From CAZSNH01 sp052388455 (GTDB lineage Bacteria > Pseudomonadota > Alphaproteobacteria > Rhizobiales > Hyphomicrobiaceae), in assembly GCA_052388455.1 (NCBI GenBank), contig JBQTIA010000095.1, forward strand, positions 1-5,056: DNA of 5,056 bases, in the 5' to 3' direction. Position numbers and translations under genes: made by a program. Positions 5,056-5,056 of this stretch are shown in pieces; the stretch's first letter is position 1; each line of letters opens with the position of its first letter. A model generated the notes under the pieces. It saw only the letters and a program-made list of their open reading frames with translations. It was not told the origin of the DNA and did no database searches.

Positions 5056-5056
5056 C

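Overview
The window looks like chromosomal DNA of a GC-rich alphaproteobacterium, most likely a Nitrobacteraceae/Rhizobiales member such as Rhodopseudomonas or Bradyrhizobium. The reasons are the GC-rich third codon positions, the pairing of an adrenodoxin/putidaredoxin-type ferredoxin with a thioredoxin-reductase-like ferredoxin-NADP+ reductase (a pair I recall from Rhodopseudomonas palustris), and short palindromic repeats of a kind common in that family. The taxonomic call is inference from pattern memory, not from a search.

Layout. Bases 1-189 (minus) hold the N-terminus of an Ala/Pro-rich protein that runs off the left edge. Bases 190-530 are a non-coding divergent region. A small histidine phosphotransfer (Hpt) protein lies at 531-914 (plus). 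Its stop codon is the left border of a 232-bp element, 911-1142, with perfect 24-bp terminal inverted repeats and the look of a TA-targeting MITE. After a short leader come a [2Fe-2S] ferredoxin (1324-1644) and a TrxR-like FNR (1711-2757). They are co-directional and 66 nt apart, so probably one transcription unit. Converging on them from the minus strand is a CelD/BcsL-type GNAT-fold acyltransferase (2815-4092). Behind it, also on minus, is a 178-residue predicted lipoprotein (4266-4802). The window ends in a 124-bp imperfect palindrome (4932-5055) carrying four copies, in alternating orientation, of an 8-bp unit.

How the parts work together. The ferredoxin and FNR form a self-contained chain: NADPH to FAD (FNR), then to [2Fe-2S] (ferredoxin), then to an acceptor not encoded here, such as a P450 or another oxygenase. 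The Hpt protein carries the phosphoacceptor histidine but no kinase or receiver domain, so it should act as a phosphorelay intermediate with partners elsewhere. The acyltransferase has a close match to a sigma-54 (-24/-12) promoter 39 nt upstream of its start codon. A hyphenated inverted repeat about 115 bp farther upstream could be either an enhancer-binding site or the 3' stem-loop of the lipoprotein gene.

I see no CRISPR array, tRNA, rRNA, transposase or obvious new multi-gene defence system. The best second-look items are the two palindromic elements and the candidate sigma-54 promoter.
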